NCBI RefSeq assembly: GCF_025399195.1
Contig: NW_026252094.1
Coordinates: forward strand, 248,001-312,000
Length of the DNA stretch: 64,000 bases
Origin: Umbelopsis ramanniana AG
Taxonomy: Eukaryota; Mucoromycota; Umbelopsidomycetes; Umbelopsidales; Umbelopsidaceae
Direction of reading: 5' to 3'
In this document: piece by piece, positions 1-12,822 of the stretch
Layout: every line of letters begins with the position of its first letter
Position numbering within the stretch: position 1 is the stretch's first letter
Translations under genes and position numbers: made by a program
The notes under the pieces: model-generated
Databases searched by the model: none
What the model was told of the DNA's origin: nothing
What the model saw: the letters and a program-made list of their open reading frames with translations, nothing else

Positions 1-551
1 GTTCGTGCTGATTGGTTTGGCACAGATTGCATTTGACCTGCATTTTGTTGACCGACGTGATGTGAGTACGGCGTAGCATTGGAAAATTGAGGAGTTGAAA
101 ACGGAGATGCCAAAGAAGACGCCGAAGGAGACGTAGCCAAAGGTGGGTTGGCGTATTGCAGCTGACCATTCGTGTTAAGCATTCCCTGAGTACCGTTCAT
201 ATGATGATACTGATTCATGTTACCGTAGGATGAAGATAAGTTGCCGCTGGAATACGCTGTAAATGCGGACGGATTTGGTTGTTGGAAAGTGGTTGGAATT
301 CCATTTCCTTGACCATAATGACTTGCCATCATTGTCGCTCCAGGGATAGCCACCGCTGATGGGTTCTGATACTGACCATAGGCATCGGGGCTAGCAATAT
401 TGAACGTGAGCATGAGGAAACATCAAATATATTCACATTCCGCAAATTTTGAAATCATCACTTACGAGATCTGCCCAAAGCGAGGCTTTTCCGCATGCTT
501 AATGATGGACGCTTGTGATGATGCCAACACTGGGTGAGTACTGTCCGACAT
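1..551 (-). CDS. Asn/Gln/Ser-rich protein, N-terminal part (runs off the left edge)
   Basis: I do not recognise this protein. The ATG at 551-549 opens a 86-nt exon ending at 466 (donor GTAAGT). A second exon starts at 390 (acceptor TTGCTAG) and stays open to base 1. The first residues read MSDSTHPVLASSQASIIKHA, then a segment with KPRFGQI. After the splice the sequence is low complexity and rich in Asn, Gln, Ser, Pro, Tyr and Met (for example YGNMNQYHHMNGTQG), like the disordered N-termini of fungal transcription or RNA-binding regulators. No folded domain lies within the window, so the function must be read from sequence to the left. The long leader (see 580-1170) looks spliced as well. Confidence 0.6.
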
Positions 552-579
552 GAGGATAATGGGGGGTGGAGTGGATAAT

Positions 580-1170
580 AATATCTGAGAAACAAATGGT
601 ACGATAAGTCAGTCAATATGCAGTCGACAGAGGGGTTCTTGTCAATTACATGGTTGTCTATCTCGGCTGATGAACCATTTTTCTGTTCTTGTTTGATACC
701 GAATTACTTACAGTGGTGGATGTAAAGGCTATCAAGAGCTTATTAAGGAGAGTAGGAAAAAATGCAGAACGTTTGGGGCCAACGTTCACCGACCTAGTAA
801 GTCTGCCCTTGTATCGTCAACAACTACCCGAAACAATTCACCAAGCTGAGTAGAAGCTCTTAAAAACTAACTGAAAACAAGGATGACAATGTCAGTGGTG
901 AATTCAAAAGAAGGACTGACAGGTAATGACGTAGGTCCAGTGCCGGGATTGTTGAATTTGCCACTGATTACAATAATTGGAAGGTCGTAGGGGATGAAGA
1001 CGACGCATGGCGTGAAAATGTGCTTTCGAATCTCGATAGTAAAAGTCGTTCTCATGCCGGAGTAGATGGTTGTGTGCCTGAATTTCCGTCGAAATGAGAG
1101 AAGTGACTTACGTGCACAGGAGCTCTACTTTATGCAGATGACAAACGATGGGAGGGGGGGGATTATAACA
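580..1170 (-). promoter_or_regulatory. Probable spliced 5' leader of the left-edge gene, with an upstream ORF
   Basis: Reading on the minus strand toward the ATG at 551, two intron-like segments are visible. One runs from a GTAAGTCAC donor near 1111 to a TTTTCAG acceptor near 871. The other runs from a GTAAGTAAT donor near 711 to a TTTCTCAG acceptor near 585. The first contains a 62-codon reading frame (1055-867) with no similarity I recognise. It would be removed by splicing or act as a uORF. This is inference from splice-like sequence only. Confidence 0.35.
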
Positions 1171-1419
1171 CAGAAAGGAAGAAGAAGAAGCTTGTATGTT
1201 GAAAATGAGTGAATGAATTATTAGACAAGCCTCCTGTTGCTAATTGCTTAGACTTTCTTCCCCTTTGTTACAAGTCAGATCAAATGATGATTGAGGAAAG
1301 ATGGGTTTGGCTGACGGTGTGCTGGCTTCGATGTGTCGCTCGCCGAACCCCGCTTCTTTCTATTTGGCCAATCACAAGTGACAGATCCTATTTCGGCAAC
1401 TGGGTTGCACGTTGACAGA

Positions 1420-2153
1420 CAATGCATTGTTAAATGACAGCACAACGTTAGCTTAAGCTTTATTATAACGTCAGCTTAGTCAATACAGAGTCAATACGCG
1501 AACATACATGGCATAGCAATACTACTCTATGGGATATTTACCTTGGAGGATAGTCAAGCATATAGATCATACTGCATCGCCGAGTCAAGGCTGATTGACA
1601 GAGGACAGTAGTTAGTTAGACAGAAATAGAGATCCAGCCATTTTTAATGCGATAATGAAAATGTAATTGATTGCTCTAGAGCTATTTGAACACCTTGAAA
1701 GATGAGCGTCTATAATGCAAATTGAGCTAGAACTTACTGCTTTAACCTGATTGAATTCTGTACGTATATTTTTTACTCCTTTAAAGATACGTTCAAAATG
1801 CTATAATGAGCTACAATCGATCCATGCCGGTCATGCAACGCTACATTGGGTTCGCGATATTGCCCTTTTTATTTTTCAGATAGTAAACGATAGCGGTCGA
1901 GTGTGATAAGACGAAAGGACTTCACTGGCTTTGATTAAATTCTACATTCTTGCTATATCGAGATTACTAAGAGAAAAAATAGGTGGGTACCTTATCTAAC
2001 AGCTTCAGTATGACAGGCAATGTGTGGTCGGCCTGTTTGAAGCAGTGAGTCATGATCCACAATTTTGATTCACTGAAATCTAAGCCACTCAAAAAAATCA
2101 TATTATCAGGGTCGCCTGCTGTCAACCCGACAATTGATCTTTACTCTAAAATA
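1420..2153. other. Intergenic region, divergent promoter area
   Basis: AT-rich DNA between the left-edge gene (-) and the asparaginyl-tRNA synthetase gene (+). I see no ORF with coding character, no tRNA-like cloverleaf and no repeat. It presumably holds the promoter of the synthetase gene. Confidence 0.5.
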
Positions 2154-4287
2154 ATGGCACAGCTTCTCTCAACAGCCGCTGAAAAGCTCTCCCTCGGAGC
2201 AGATGCTGGAAGTAAGAATTCATTTCACTTGTTGTCTGCCCGTTCCCACCATTTTTCTCATTCCCGCCTGTAGAAGTCGTATACATAGACGAAGTGAAGG
2301 GATCTGATGAAGCCGGTCAAGGTACTCAAGATGCCCCTTTCAAAACTGCCATTAAGGCTCTTGATTTCGCTGGCGAAAGTGCCCAAATTCAGGTCAAGAA
2401 AGACGAAGAGGGATATAAGGAAATCTCAGCCTCTGCCCTTAAGAAGGCTAAGAAGACTTTGGTCGAACAACAACGCAAAGCTAAGAAGCAAGAGGAACAG
2501 AAGCTCAAGCAAGAGCAAGAGAGCAAGTCTAAGGCTGACAACGAAGCCAAGGCATTGGAAGCCGCTAAAGCTATTGTTTTGACAGAAGATTCCAGCCTTC
2601 CCAAGGCTCAAACCGTAAGCATTTCAATAACGGATCATACTGTTTTCAACAGGACTAACTCGCGATGTCGCATGTTACAAAGATCAAAATCAGAGATGCT
2701 GTTGCTTCTCGTGGAAAGCGCGTAAAGGTTTCTGGCTGGGTCCATCGCCTTCGTGTTCAGGGCAAGGATATGATGTTCGCTGTCTTGAGAGATGGTAGCG
2801 GTTACATTCAATGCGTTCTCACTGGTCAATTGGTACGTAATGCGTTTCTAGAGGATAGGATCTCTCTGTCTGTGTTGTCCTGTCTTAGCCTAACTCAAAA
2901 CCAATAGTGCAAAACATTCGATGCCATCACTTTGACTCTTGAATCCACCATCACCGTATATGGTGTAATCAACCAATTGCCAGAAGGAAAGACAGTAAGT
3001 TCGAATACGTTTTATCTCCCCAGTTTGCGAATTATAGGCTAAGGAAGCTATCTCGTATTGTTCCGTATAGGCTCCTGATGGTCACGAACTCGTTGTCGAC
3101 TACTGGACTATGGTTGGAAAGGCCCCTGGTGGTGATGATGCCTTTACCAACAAGATCTCACAAGATGCTGACCCATCCTATCTTTTGGATCAACGCCATC
3201 TTGTTCTTCGCGGAGAGACCGCTTCCGCCGTTATGAAGGCTAGATCTCAAGTTATCAAAGCTTTCCGTGCACACTTTGAACATAAGGGTTACACTGAAGT
3301 CACTCCCCCATGCATGGTTCAAACTCAAGTTGAAGGTGGTTCTACCTTGTTTGCGTTCGATTACTATGGTCAACAGGTATGTCTTTCGCATAGTAAATAT
3401 TAGAAGGAAACTTTGAGAAAAAAGCTAAACGTTTGTCATAGGCATACTTGACTCAATCCTCTCAACTTTACCTCGAAACCTGTCTTCCAGCATTGGGTGA
3501 TGTTTTTTGTCTTGCTGAGTCATATCGTGCTGAGAAGTCTCACACTCGCAGACATCTTTCTGAATACACTCACTTGGAAGCTGAGTTGGCATTCATCACT
3601 TTCGATGATCTCCTTCAAGGTTTGGAAGACTTGGTATGTATACATTGTTGGGTGTGGTGGTTTCCAAACTTGAATAGCGGGCTGATTATTTCTGTATAAT
3701 TCATATAGATCTGTGATACCCTTGACCGCGTACTCGCCGACGAACCCACGAGACAGTTGATCGAGCAATTGAACCCTGGTTTCCAAAGACCACAAAGACC
3801 TTTCATGCGCATGACCTATGCTGACGCCATCACATACCTTAAAGAAAACGAAATTAAGAAGGAAGATGGAACTTACTACCAGTTCGGAGAAGATATTCCT
3901 GAAGCTCCTGAGCGAGTCATGACCGATAAGATTGGCAAGCCCATTTTCCTTACTCGCTTCCCAGCAGAGATCAAGGCTTTCTATATGCAAAAGTGCTCTG
4001 ACGACAGACGAGTCACTGAGAGTGTTGATGTGTTGATGCCCGGTGTTGGTGAAATTGTTGGTGGATCCATGCGTATGGACAACATGGAGGAATTAATCGA
4101 AGCCTACAAGAACGCAGGTATCGACTCTGCCCCATACTACTGGTACACTGAGCAACGCAAGTATGGTACTACCCCACACGGTGGTTTCGGTCTTGGTGTT
4201 GAGCGTTTCCTTGCCTGGTTGTTGAACCGTTACACTGTCCGTGAATGCAGTCTTTACCCTAGATTTACTGGTAGATGCACCCCATAA
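2154..4287 (+). CDS. DED81: Asparaginyl-tRNA synthetase, cytosolic (class IIb)
   Basis: Charges tRNA-Asn with asparagine in the cytosol. Seven exons: 2154-2211, 2274-2614, 2683-2832, 2908-2994, 3071-3376, 3442-3633 and 3709-4287, giving 570 aa (human NARS1 is about 550). Residues about 20-110 match the eukaryote-specific UNE-N extension ([15 protein letters not shown], then a Lys/Glu-rich helix). Next come the anticodon-binding OB fold ([19 protein letters not shown]) and the class II core, with motif 2 ([20 protein letters not shown]) and motif 3 ([14 protein letters not shown]). The ending [10 protein letters not shown] is typical of AsnRS rather than AspRS. The second intron ends at an unusual purine-rich acceptor (ACAAAG); the earlier CAG would put a stop in frame. 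An AATAAA follows at about 4355. Confidence 0.95.
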
Positions 4288-4844
4288 ATTTACTACCATT
4301 ACACCTATGATATGCTTTCTTTTTTTTTTTTAGCTTCTTTCCAATAACAATGTGAATAAAAAAAACCTTTTGTTAGATGTTGTCATTGAGTTCACTTCTT
4401 TTGATAGTTTCCATTCGTCGCGTTCCTCCTGTACCGCTTGCAGGCTATTGCCTCCGGAAATTCGCAGCTTAGCGAAATTGTTTAACACATTACCTGAGCT
4501 GGTCACTACCACCGTCAACTAGTGAGGAAATTCATGTCAGTCAGATTTACAAGCTGCCATCATTTGTCAACGAATCTTTTGCGCTGGAAACCCCACTCAT
4601 TCCTCATTTGGAAAGCACAGTTTTAATTGTAATCCAATTACGCTATCTCAAAAAACAAGGAATAAAATTTTCCTCGCCTGTTCAGCAGTAAACAGTCTAG
4701 CGTTGATAACGGAAAATAGTACTTTTATTATTGCAGTAATTTGATCTGACATGAAGTCTGCAATGAAGAACGTTTTAGTCTGATATAAATATGACTACTC
4801 AATTGAACATTGGCTTGTAAGTTTTTTTAAACTCTCAAGTTTTC
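4288..4844. other. Intergenic spacer
   Basis: Lies between two genes on the same strand. It holds a T-rich run (about 4320-4331) and AATAAA (about 4355) behind the synthetase gene, then AT-rich DNA leading to the next start. A 62-codon minus-strand frame at 4330-4518 has no recognisable content. Confidence 0.5.
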
Positions 4845-6267
4845 ATGTCGTCCGAAATGGTTAACAGTAACTTGCCCGACTGGGGCGCACAATCATCACC
4901 CAATGTTGTCGATGTCGATCAGGTGAGAGGCAATTGTTGATTTGGCATATTGACTAACTTTTCGACATTATACTAAAACCACTATTTAGATGAGAGACAG
5001 TACTCTGTCCAATGGCTATAAGGAATTTGGATCAGATTCTTATCCTGGCTTTGAGATCCAATCTACCATCGAGTTGAAACCAGACGAGAACCAGCCGACT
5101 GAGTACAAGGTGACAGAAGAAGCGCTGAAAGAAAGTCCAAGCAACGAGATAGTCACAGTTAAATTACTTGGAAATGAACCATCGACTACAAGTATGGAAC
5201 TAAGCGCAACTGAGGAGCCAAGCTCAACTGAGGAACTAAGCTTGAGCATGGAGCCAACTATGGAACCAAGTTCAGATATAGAGCCGACTCCAGCTATGGA
5301 GCCAACTTCAGCAATGGAGCCAACTCCAGCTACGGAGCCAAGCTCAACAGGAAGTATGTATGAGGACGGCTTTTGGTCAAGTTCCTCCTTCTCAGTCGAA
5401 ACTGGCATGCCAGAGGTAATATTTAACAAGAGAGTATTATAAATAGTCTGGTATTCAATCGTTAATCAGTTGAAATCGTTTTAGACAAGCGCGTTTGAAC
5501 TGTCGGCCACTTCAACTGTTAGCGAATTAACTGAATACGAAGCAAGTACTGACCTCTGGGAATACACGAGTATGGTAACTTCATCCACAACTGCACTTGA
5601 ATCAGAAAAACCATCATCTACCAGCTATGACAACGAAGAGACAGCACTTCCAGCTGCATTCAGAGATATTTCGCTCCCACCTATGATGGAAGTGCAAGCT
5701 AGTTCTACAGCATTTGTTGCCGTAGCAAACTCAAGTCCAAGTACAACCTCTTCGGCTATCGTGTTAACAGAAGCTACAAAAGCATCCTCGCGTGCATCAT
5801 CTGCAGCCTCAGCTTCGCCTTCATCATCATCTGTAGCCGCTCCTCAGCGTGCTGCAGGTAACGTTGCAGCACCACCACCAGCGGCCCAGCCCTCGTCTTC
5901 ATCAACCGCTTCATCACCTCCACGTGGCGGAGCAGCGCCTACACCAGCACCTGCACCAGCACCTGCACCTTCACCTTCATCGCAGCCGTCAAAGCCAAAG
6001 GCTCCTGCCCCAGGCGGCGGCGCTACAGGCGCAGGTGGTGGTACTGCAGGTAAAGGCAATGGTGGTGGTGGTCCTGGCGTAGACTATGCAGGTCCAAACA
6101 AAAGTCCAGCTGGGAAAAGTCGTAGCGGTGACGAAGACCTCGCTTCCATTGGACAAATTGGAGTTTTCGAGTCAAGCGCAGACTCACAATATCGCACTCT
6201 GGGTAGCATATGGATGTGGATCGCAGTCTTCTGGTTTGTGTGGGCGACCTTGAAGCAAAGACATTAG
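4845..6267 (+). CDS. Ser/Thr/Pro/Ala-rich repeat protein with C-terminal membrane anchor
   Basis: Not a family I recognise. Exons 4845-4922, 4990-5415 and 5485-6267 give 428 aa. The N-terminus (MSSEMVNSNLPDWG) has no signal peptide. Residues about 85-140 are imperfect repeats of MEPT/MEPS/TEPS-like units. The middle is mucin-like (Ser, Thr, Pro, Ala), then comes a Pro-Ala array (PTPAPAPAPAPSPSS) and a Gly-rich run. The last 20 residues hold one hydrophobic segment (SIWMWIAVFWFVWATLKQRH) ending in a short basic tail. That suggests tail anchoring with the disordered bulk facing the cytosol, but a type I cell-wall protein cannot be excluded. An alternative first exon could start near 4790 and splice to an acceptor near 4868. 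Confidence 0.7.
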
Positions 6268-6475
6268 TCCATAGCTGCCTATTACCTTTGTATAATTTTG
6301 TTCTCAATAGCTTCGGTATACTTAGATAGAACATCCCATTCCCGTCAAACATGTCCTCACCCTCATCCGCTTCAGCTCGCTGTTATAAAGAAGCACTTAT
6401 GTTTCCAAAAAGATATATGCCCCCCAATAAACCAAAAAATATTAATGATTTGATTCCTGTTTTTTAATTATATTT

Positions 6476-7961
<1,486 letters not shown>

Positions 7962-10303
7962 CTATGAAAGACGTCGTTGATAGTACTCGTTCATCATACG
8001 CATCTCTGCATCAGACATAGGTCGACCGTTTGACTGATCATACGTTTGGAACTGGTGTGATTGCTCATTATTCGTGTCTGTGTATGGCCGGGGTGGGGGA
8101 TAACCAGCAATAGGAGGTAAGTTTGGTGGTGCATTTTGGAGCATATGCTGAGGAGCATGAAGGTGAGGTCTCGGTGGATAGAAGAAGGCGGGGTGCGTTT
8201 GATTAGATGTAGGTTGTGAAGAGAGAGGCATCATAGGGGGCTGGCCGGGCGATAGCATGGTTTGCATAGGTGGTATGGGAGGGTACATTGTAGACGGAGC
8301 TAAAGATTTGAAGACAGTTAGTTACAAGCTTACCATGCATCTCCCACTATTAAAAACTTACAATTCTCATAAAGCATTTGATTTCCTTCCATGTACTCTG
8401 CAGAGCCACCATTGTTATCTACCTCACTACTACGTCGGAGACGCTTAGCTTTGGGTGGACTGTCGGCTGCGGCTTCAGCTTCGTGTGCCGCTGCTAACTT
8501 TGCTTCTTCTCGAGCTGCCGCAGCTTGCATAGCCGCCTCCTGCTTTTCTTGTTCCTTTTTACGTTTTTTCTCTTCTGTTTCCTGTTTCCTCTTCTCTCGT
8601 TTTTCTTCCCTTTCTCTCTGAAGTTCAAGCTTTTTCTCCTCTGCCGCACGCCTTCTTTCCTCTGCAGCTTGTTTTGCTTGTTGTTTTTTGAGTTCATTTT
8701 GGGCTTGAACCTCTGCAAAACCATTTTAAGTTGAGTATTTTTTCACAAACCCTCCCCACATCGTTCCATCAGTCTTACCAGCATTGGCCTTATCAATATT
8801 TTCATGAATGGCAGCAGATTCGTTAATGCCAATCATCTGGATTTTGCTAGGTTTCATGAAACCCTTTGGTGTGCTCGAATCATCTGTGCCACCTGGGCCA
8901 GTGGATCCGCCTGCCAATATAGACTGTATGGAGGCTAGACTCGAATTTAATGATCGTCCCAATCGACATTTCTCGCAAATTAAAAGGTGTACTTACCTCT
9001 TGGCTGTGCGCTCTGAGCTGGTCGACTTGGGTTCACAGTACGTAAAAAGCTAGGCTTGGCACCGAGAGAGGGTTTTCGGACAGGCACTCGATTACCCGGT
9101 CTTTGTATGAATAGGCTGGAACCAGACTGACCCCGACCAGCGGCTATCTTGGTAGGCAAATGTTCCGAGGAAGGGGCAGTCGAACCAGCAGCTGCCGGTG
9201 GAGCAATTACCGAAGCTGAAGATGCTTGAACCGATGGTGTAGGGGTAGCTTCTTTTGCAATGGCTTGTAGTTGTGATAGTCTTTCCTCGCGAGACAGTGC
9301 ACTTGGCGCCTTGGTGGACAACTTGAAATGCTGCTTGACGGTGGGTACCATTGCCGAGAACTCTTTCGATGCTGAGGGACATGATGGGTATCGACTTTTC
9401 TCCTTGTATGCAAATTCTGTGGGATGGAAACTGATCCCATGTTTGTCGACTGACATATAGTATGAGGAAAACGCTGTGTCTGGGTGATTCTAACAACAAC
9501 AATGGGTACTCACTGGCATCGTTAACATGGTTGAGCGCGTCAGCAAACTTGTCAGTTGCATTTTCCATATCGTAGTTTAATCCTCCTTTGTCCGGAAAAT
9601 TGTTAAGGGCGTGCGCAGTTACGACTGCCCACTCTTCGCTGTCTTTGCTTGCTCGTGCCAAAGTCTACACAAGAGGAGGAAAAAAGAAAAGTTTCAGCAA
9701 AACGTGTTTCGGATTATTTTAGACTCAAGGTGTGCATTCGTAAAAGATAAAGACAAGCCTTTCAGCTCAATGGCGGTAACAAATGACTTTGAGCAACCGA
9801 CATCAAGGCGCATGAAGGGGAGGGGAGGGGGGATTTTCACATCTCTCTTTCGCGATTGGTGACTTTATAGTAGCCCATAGCTTTATTGCACAAAGAAGGC
9901 GAAGTTATGACTGGAATCCAGTTTAACTATCGATCAAAGCAATCAAAGTGTTTTTTCGCATAAGGCAATACATATACGTCTGTTTCTTTTTGGATTTTCA
10001 CCCTTGGCGGATTCCAAACCTTGCCCATTCCCATTAAGCTTAATATCCACCATGCCGAATAAATCTGGTACTCACCTTGTTGATATTGTCACGGAGATAT
10101 TGTTGCTGGCCTTTACGTAAATAAAGCAGAGCAAACAGAATGCCGATTCGAATATTGGCGTGGTAGGTTGCATACTGGCTTTGTATAACCTCTAGAATAT
10201 CGTCGCTCAGTTCTTGGGCCACGCGACCTGCCATCCAAGAACTGGAGCCGAAAACCTGCTTGAGCCAGATGGCAATGCCTTCAACACTGGTCTTGTCCGT
10301 CAT
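7962..10303 (-). CDS. Probable negative elongation factor A (NELF-A)-like protein
   Basis: Six exons (10303-10076, 9664-9514, 9449-8997, 8934-8779, 8712-8362, 8299-7962) give 558 aa (human NELFA is about 530). The N-terminal ~125 residues follow the NELF-A amino-terminal (HDAg-like) fold pattern. They begin with GIAIWLKQVFGSSSW, continue with a helical stretch (LFALLYLRKGQQQYLRDNI), and then have EEWAVVTAHALNNFPDKGGL. In animal NELFA the last part reads as W-V-x-x-x-A-x-x-L-x-x-F-P-D-x-G-x-L-N. The rest is disordered, as in the family: a Pro/Ser/Ala linker, a KPSKIQMIGINESAAI patch, a Lys/Glu/Arg coiled-coil, KAKRLRR as a possible NLS, and a Pro/Met-rich tail. In animals NELF holds RNA polymerase II at promoter-proximal pauses. 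Identification rests on the N-terminal pattern only. Confidence 0.65.
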
Positions 10304-11487
10304 TGAAGATGGGGTTGCCGGTTTGTGTCCACAGTGTAGTAGTCGGTCTCAAGGATAAACAATAAGTAGCGATCGACCGACTTCAGTGAAATTGCGCGAA
10401 TTTTATACTTTTTGCTGGCCACGAAAGTAACGTCACAGCTTTGATCACAAGGAAATGGAAATATTTATTTTATTCATGCAAAAATAATGGGGTTATTTTG
10501 GCGGAGGGTGGAATCCGTCACACGAAGGAGTGGGTGCACCCACCTTCCCCTGGACATTGGACCTTTAAGCTATAGTATTAAATTTTGGCGGAGGGCACCG
10601 ACCGAACGCGGCGCATTCATTATACGAGTCACGGATCCTGGTATAGTGTTCACGCTCCTGAGAGTAAAACATAAAAAGCAATCCATGATCATCAATAAAC
10701 ACTATCATTTCTCGAGAACTGGTAGACACAAAGAATGGATATAAAAAATACCAATATCCACGACTCGCATAGTGAAGTTTAGCGCTCGATGAGCAATCTC
10801 CGCCGAATTCATCCGCAAACAATATGAAATGTTTTGTATCTGTTGTCATATTCTACATCCCTTTGAAAGTGCCTTTTCACTTCAGTCCTATAAGAACTGC
10901 TACCAACGCCTTCTACACTAACGGGCTCGTAGACTCAGTTGTGGATCTTTATAGTATGGGAAACGCCTCGTCCTTTGGAGCTCAAGGATCCGTCAAAGTG
11001 GAGGGAAATGTCACCCCCCCCCTCCCTAAACCAGGCTCAAGAAGATAGGAGCAAAAACATCGCATCGCGTTTGGAAGTGGCATAGTTTTGATGAAAGCCA
11101 GACGATGAGACTCAACCGAACGCGAGCAAAGAAAGGAAACCGTGGTGCGGTCATCTCGCGCCAATGAAGACGATAAGTTTACCGGCTTGGAAAGACGCCT
11201 TCGTCTATAGTGTGTGGATCCTTTCCAGCATACTTTTTCATTCCATCAATTCTAATGACACTGTTTCTTCTCTTCACTTCAGTACGGTCATTATTTCAAG
11301 ATTTATTTTTTTTCTATTTGAAAATTATTTCTACATCACGAACTGGTAAAATTCATTGCAATCTTGTTTTTTAAAAATAATATCGAATAAACAGCATGTT
11401 TGTCTTGGTTTGGAAATGCGTCGAAGGGAGAAACACGATGACAAAGATAAGTTCAGTACATAGGTACGGCGTTGAGAAAAACGACTA
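10304..11487. other. Intergenic region upstream of the NELF-A-like gene
   Basis: About 1.2 kb without a convincing gene. It contains two identical 14-bp copies of ATTTTGGCGGAGGG (10495-10508 and 10582-10595; listed separately). Short frames such as 10824-11048 (+) have no recognisable domain. The right part should contain the 3' end of the F-box gene. Confidence 0.5.
10495..10595. repeat. Two direct copies of ATTTTGGCGGAGGG
   Basis: Exact 14-bp copies at 10495-10508 and 10582-10595, 87 bp apart and about 200-290 bp upstream of the NELF-A-like start. The TTTTGGCGG core resembles E2F-type sites (TTTSSCGC). Whether it is a regulatory site is inference. Confidence 0.6.
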
Positions 11488-12822
11488 TTATTCTCTCGTC
11501 CATTCCTCAAATCCTTTGACAAAGCATACTCTATCATTTAAATCAAAACATGTCAACCCTCGTTTTTGAGCTTGCTCATAGCTCATAAAGCAGTCTTGGA
11601 TATCCTTCCAACCAAGCCAATCCTTCACCAGTTCATCGCCTGTTTCGTCGTCTGTCCAGCGAATGTGATGCAGCATGACGTTAGGTAGCTGGTCGTGATA
11701 TGTAAACAGTCGAACAAAAAAGTCTGCCGTCAAGTGAATTTCAATGGCCGAAATATGGAGATGAGCAATGCGGGGAAGCTTAGCTGCAAAATAGGACCAT
11801 ACCGATGGTGAAGCAGTGCAGGGTAGTCGCTCATAAGTACCAGAATAAGGGTCGACATTACGAAAAGCAAGAGATAGAATGGTGAGCTTAGATAAGGAAG
11901 CTAATAATGTTATGCAGTGGTTAGTGAGGATGGGGTCCGTCTCATCCAGTATGATGGATAACTTTTCAAGATTGGTGGATCCTGTGGCAATGGTGTGGAT
12001 TGTTGAATATGAAATACTGTCTGATAGAGCCAATTGTGTTAAATTGTGATGTGACAGGATGTGCGTATATATAGGTTGTGATATGGCTAAAGGTCTTGAA
12101 TGTCCAAAATGACGATCTCTATCTTCCGCTGGTGATGGTGGTTCTAGGAGGACTCTTTGAAATAACAGATCTTGTAAAGTGTTTTGACTCATTTTCATCA
12201 ACTCTGATAGAGTCGCTTCTTTGATAGTGCATGATAGTAGAGTGAGCCGTCGCATGGGCCGTTGAAAAGTGAGCAAGCTCTTGAAATCATCAAACTTGTC
12301 CCGACAGTTTTCCAAGTAGAGTTCTTCCAAATTCAGGCAGTTCTTAGCAAAAAGATCCAAACCATATTTTTCGGTTCTTTCCAAGATACTAAAATCCATC
12401 CTCAAAGACCGCAAATTCGGCACTAATTGAGACATGAACGCTGAATTGCTCATGTCATAGTGACGCCCACTTGCAAGGTTGCGACTAAGACTGCGAACAT
12501 AGTAGCCGACAAATCGTGGGTAGTGTAGTACTGTTCGTCTACTCAGCAAATCAGTAGCGGTCCCCACGGCTGAATCGGCATTATTTGTATCATCCTCACG
12601 AGGCAAGATAAAGTCTTTATCTCTCCAGAGGGATGGTGCAGTTATTATGTAAAATCGTCTACATGTTTGCGCAACGTTTTTCAAGTCGCTGTAATTGTGT
12701 TTTGGATGTTGCCAACCAAGAAATTGGCAACGGTCATCGTCCATGACATTGGTGGCATATTGAACGATGAACTCCAGCAGTTCGTCAGGGAGACAGAGGA
12801 TATGACCGTGCGGCGAGAGCAT
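11488..12822 (-). CDS. F-box / leucine-rich-repeat protein
   Basis: Single-exon frame of 444 aa. Residues about 8-70 fit an F-box (CLPDELLEFIVQYATN ... LKNVAQTCRRFYIITAPSLW), the part that binds Skp1 in SCF ubiquitin ligases. The rest carries irregular leucine-rich repeats, for example NLRSLRMDFSILERTE, LNLEELYLENCRDKFDDFKS and LTQLALSDSISYSTI, which would select the substrate. The substrate cannot be inferred. The start MLSPHGHILCLPDELL places the F-box at the usual extreme N-terminus. No intron is seen, unlike nearly all neighbours, which is common in expanded fungal F-box families. Confidence 0.8.
   Translation of the reverse strand: MLSPHGHILCLPDELLEFIVQYATNVMDDDRCQFLGWQHPKHNYSDLKNVAQTCRRFYIITAPSLWRDKDFILPREDDTNNADSAVGTATDLLSRRTVLHYPRFVGYYVRSLSRNLASGRHYDMSNSAFMSQLVPNLRSLRMDFSILERTEKYGLDLFAKNCLNLEELYLENCRDKFDDFKSLLTFQRPMRRLTLLSCTIKEATLSELMKMSQNTLQDLLFQRVLLEPPSPAEDRDRHFGHSRPLAISQPIYTHILSHHNLTQLALSDSISYSTIHTIATGSTNLEKLSIILDETDPILTNHCITLLASLSKLTILSLAFRNVDPYSGTYERLPCTASPSVWSYFAAKLPRIAHLHISAIEIHLTADFFVRLFTYHDQLPNVMLHHIRWTDDETGDELVKDWLGWKDIQDCFMSYEQAQKRGLTCFDLNDRVCFVKGFEEWTRE

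Noticed and set aside
5844-6059. Gly/Ala-rich minus-strand frame
   Set aside because: Antisense image of the Pro/Ala/Gly low-complexity exon of the anchored protein.
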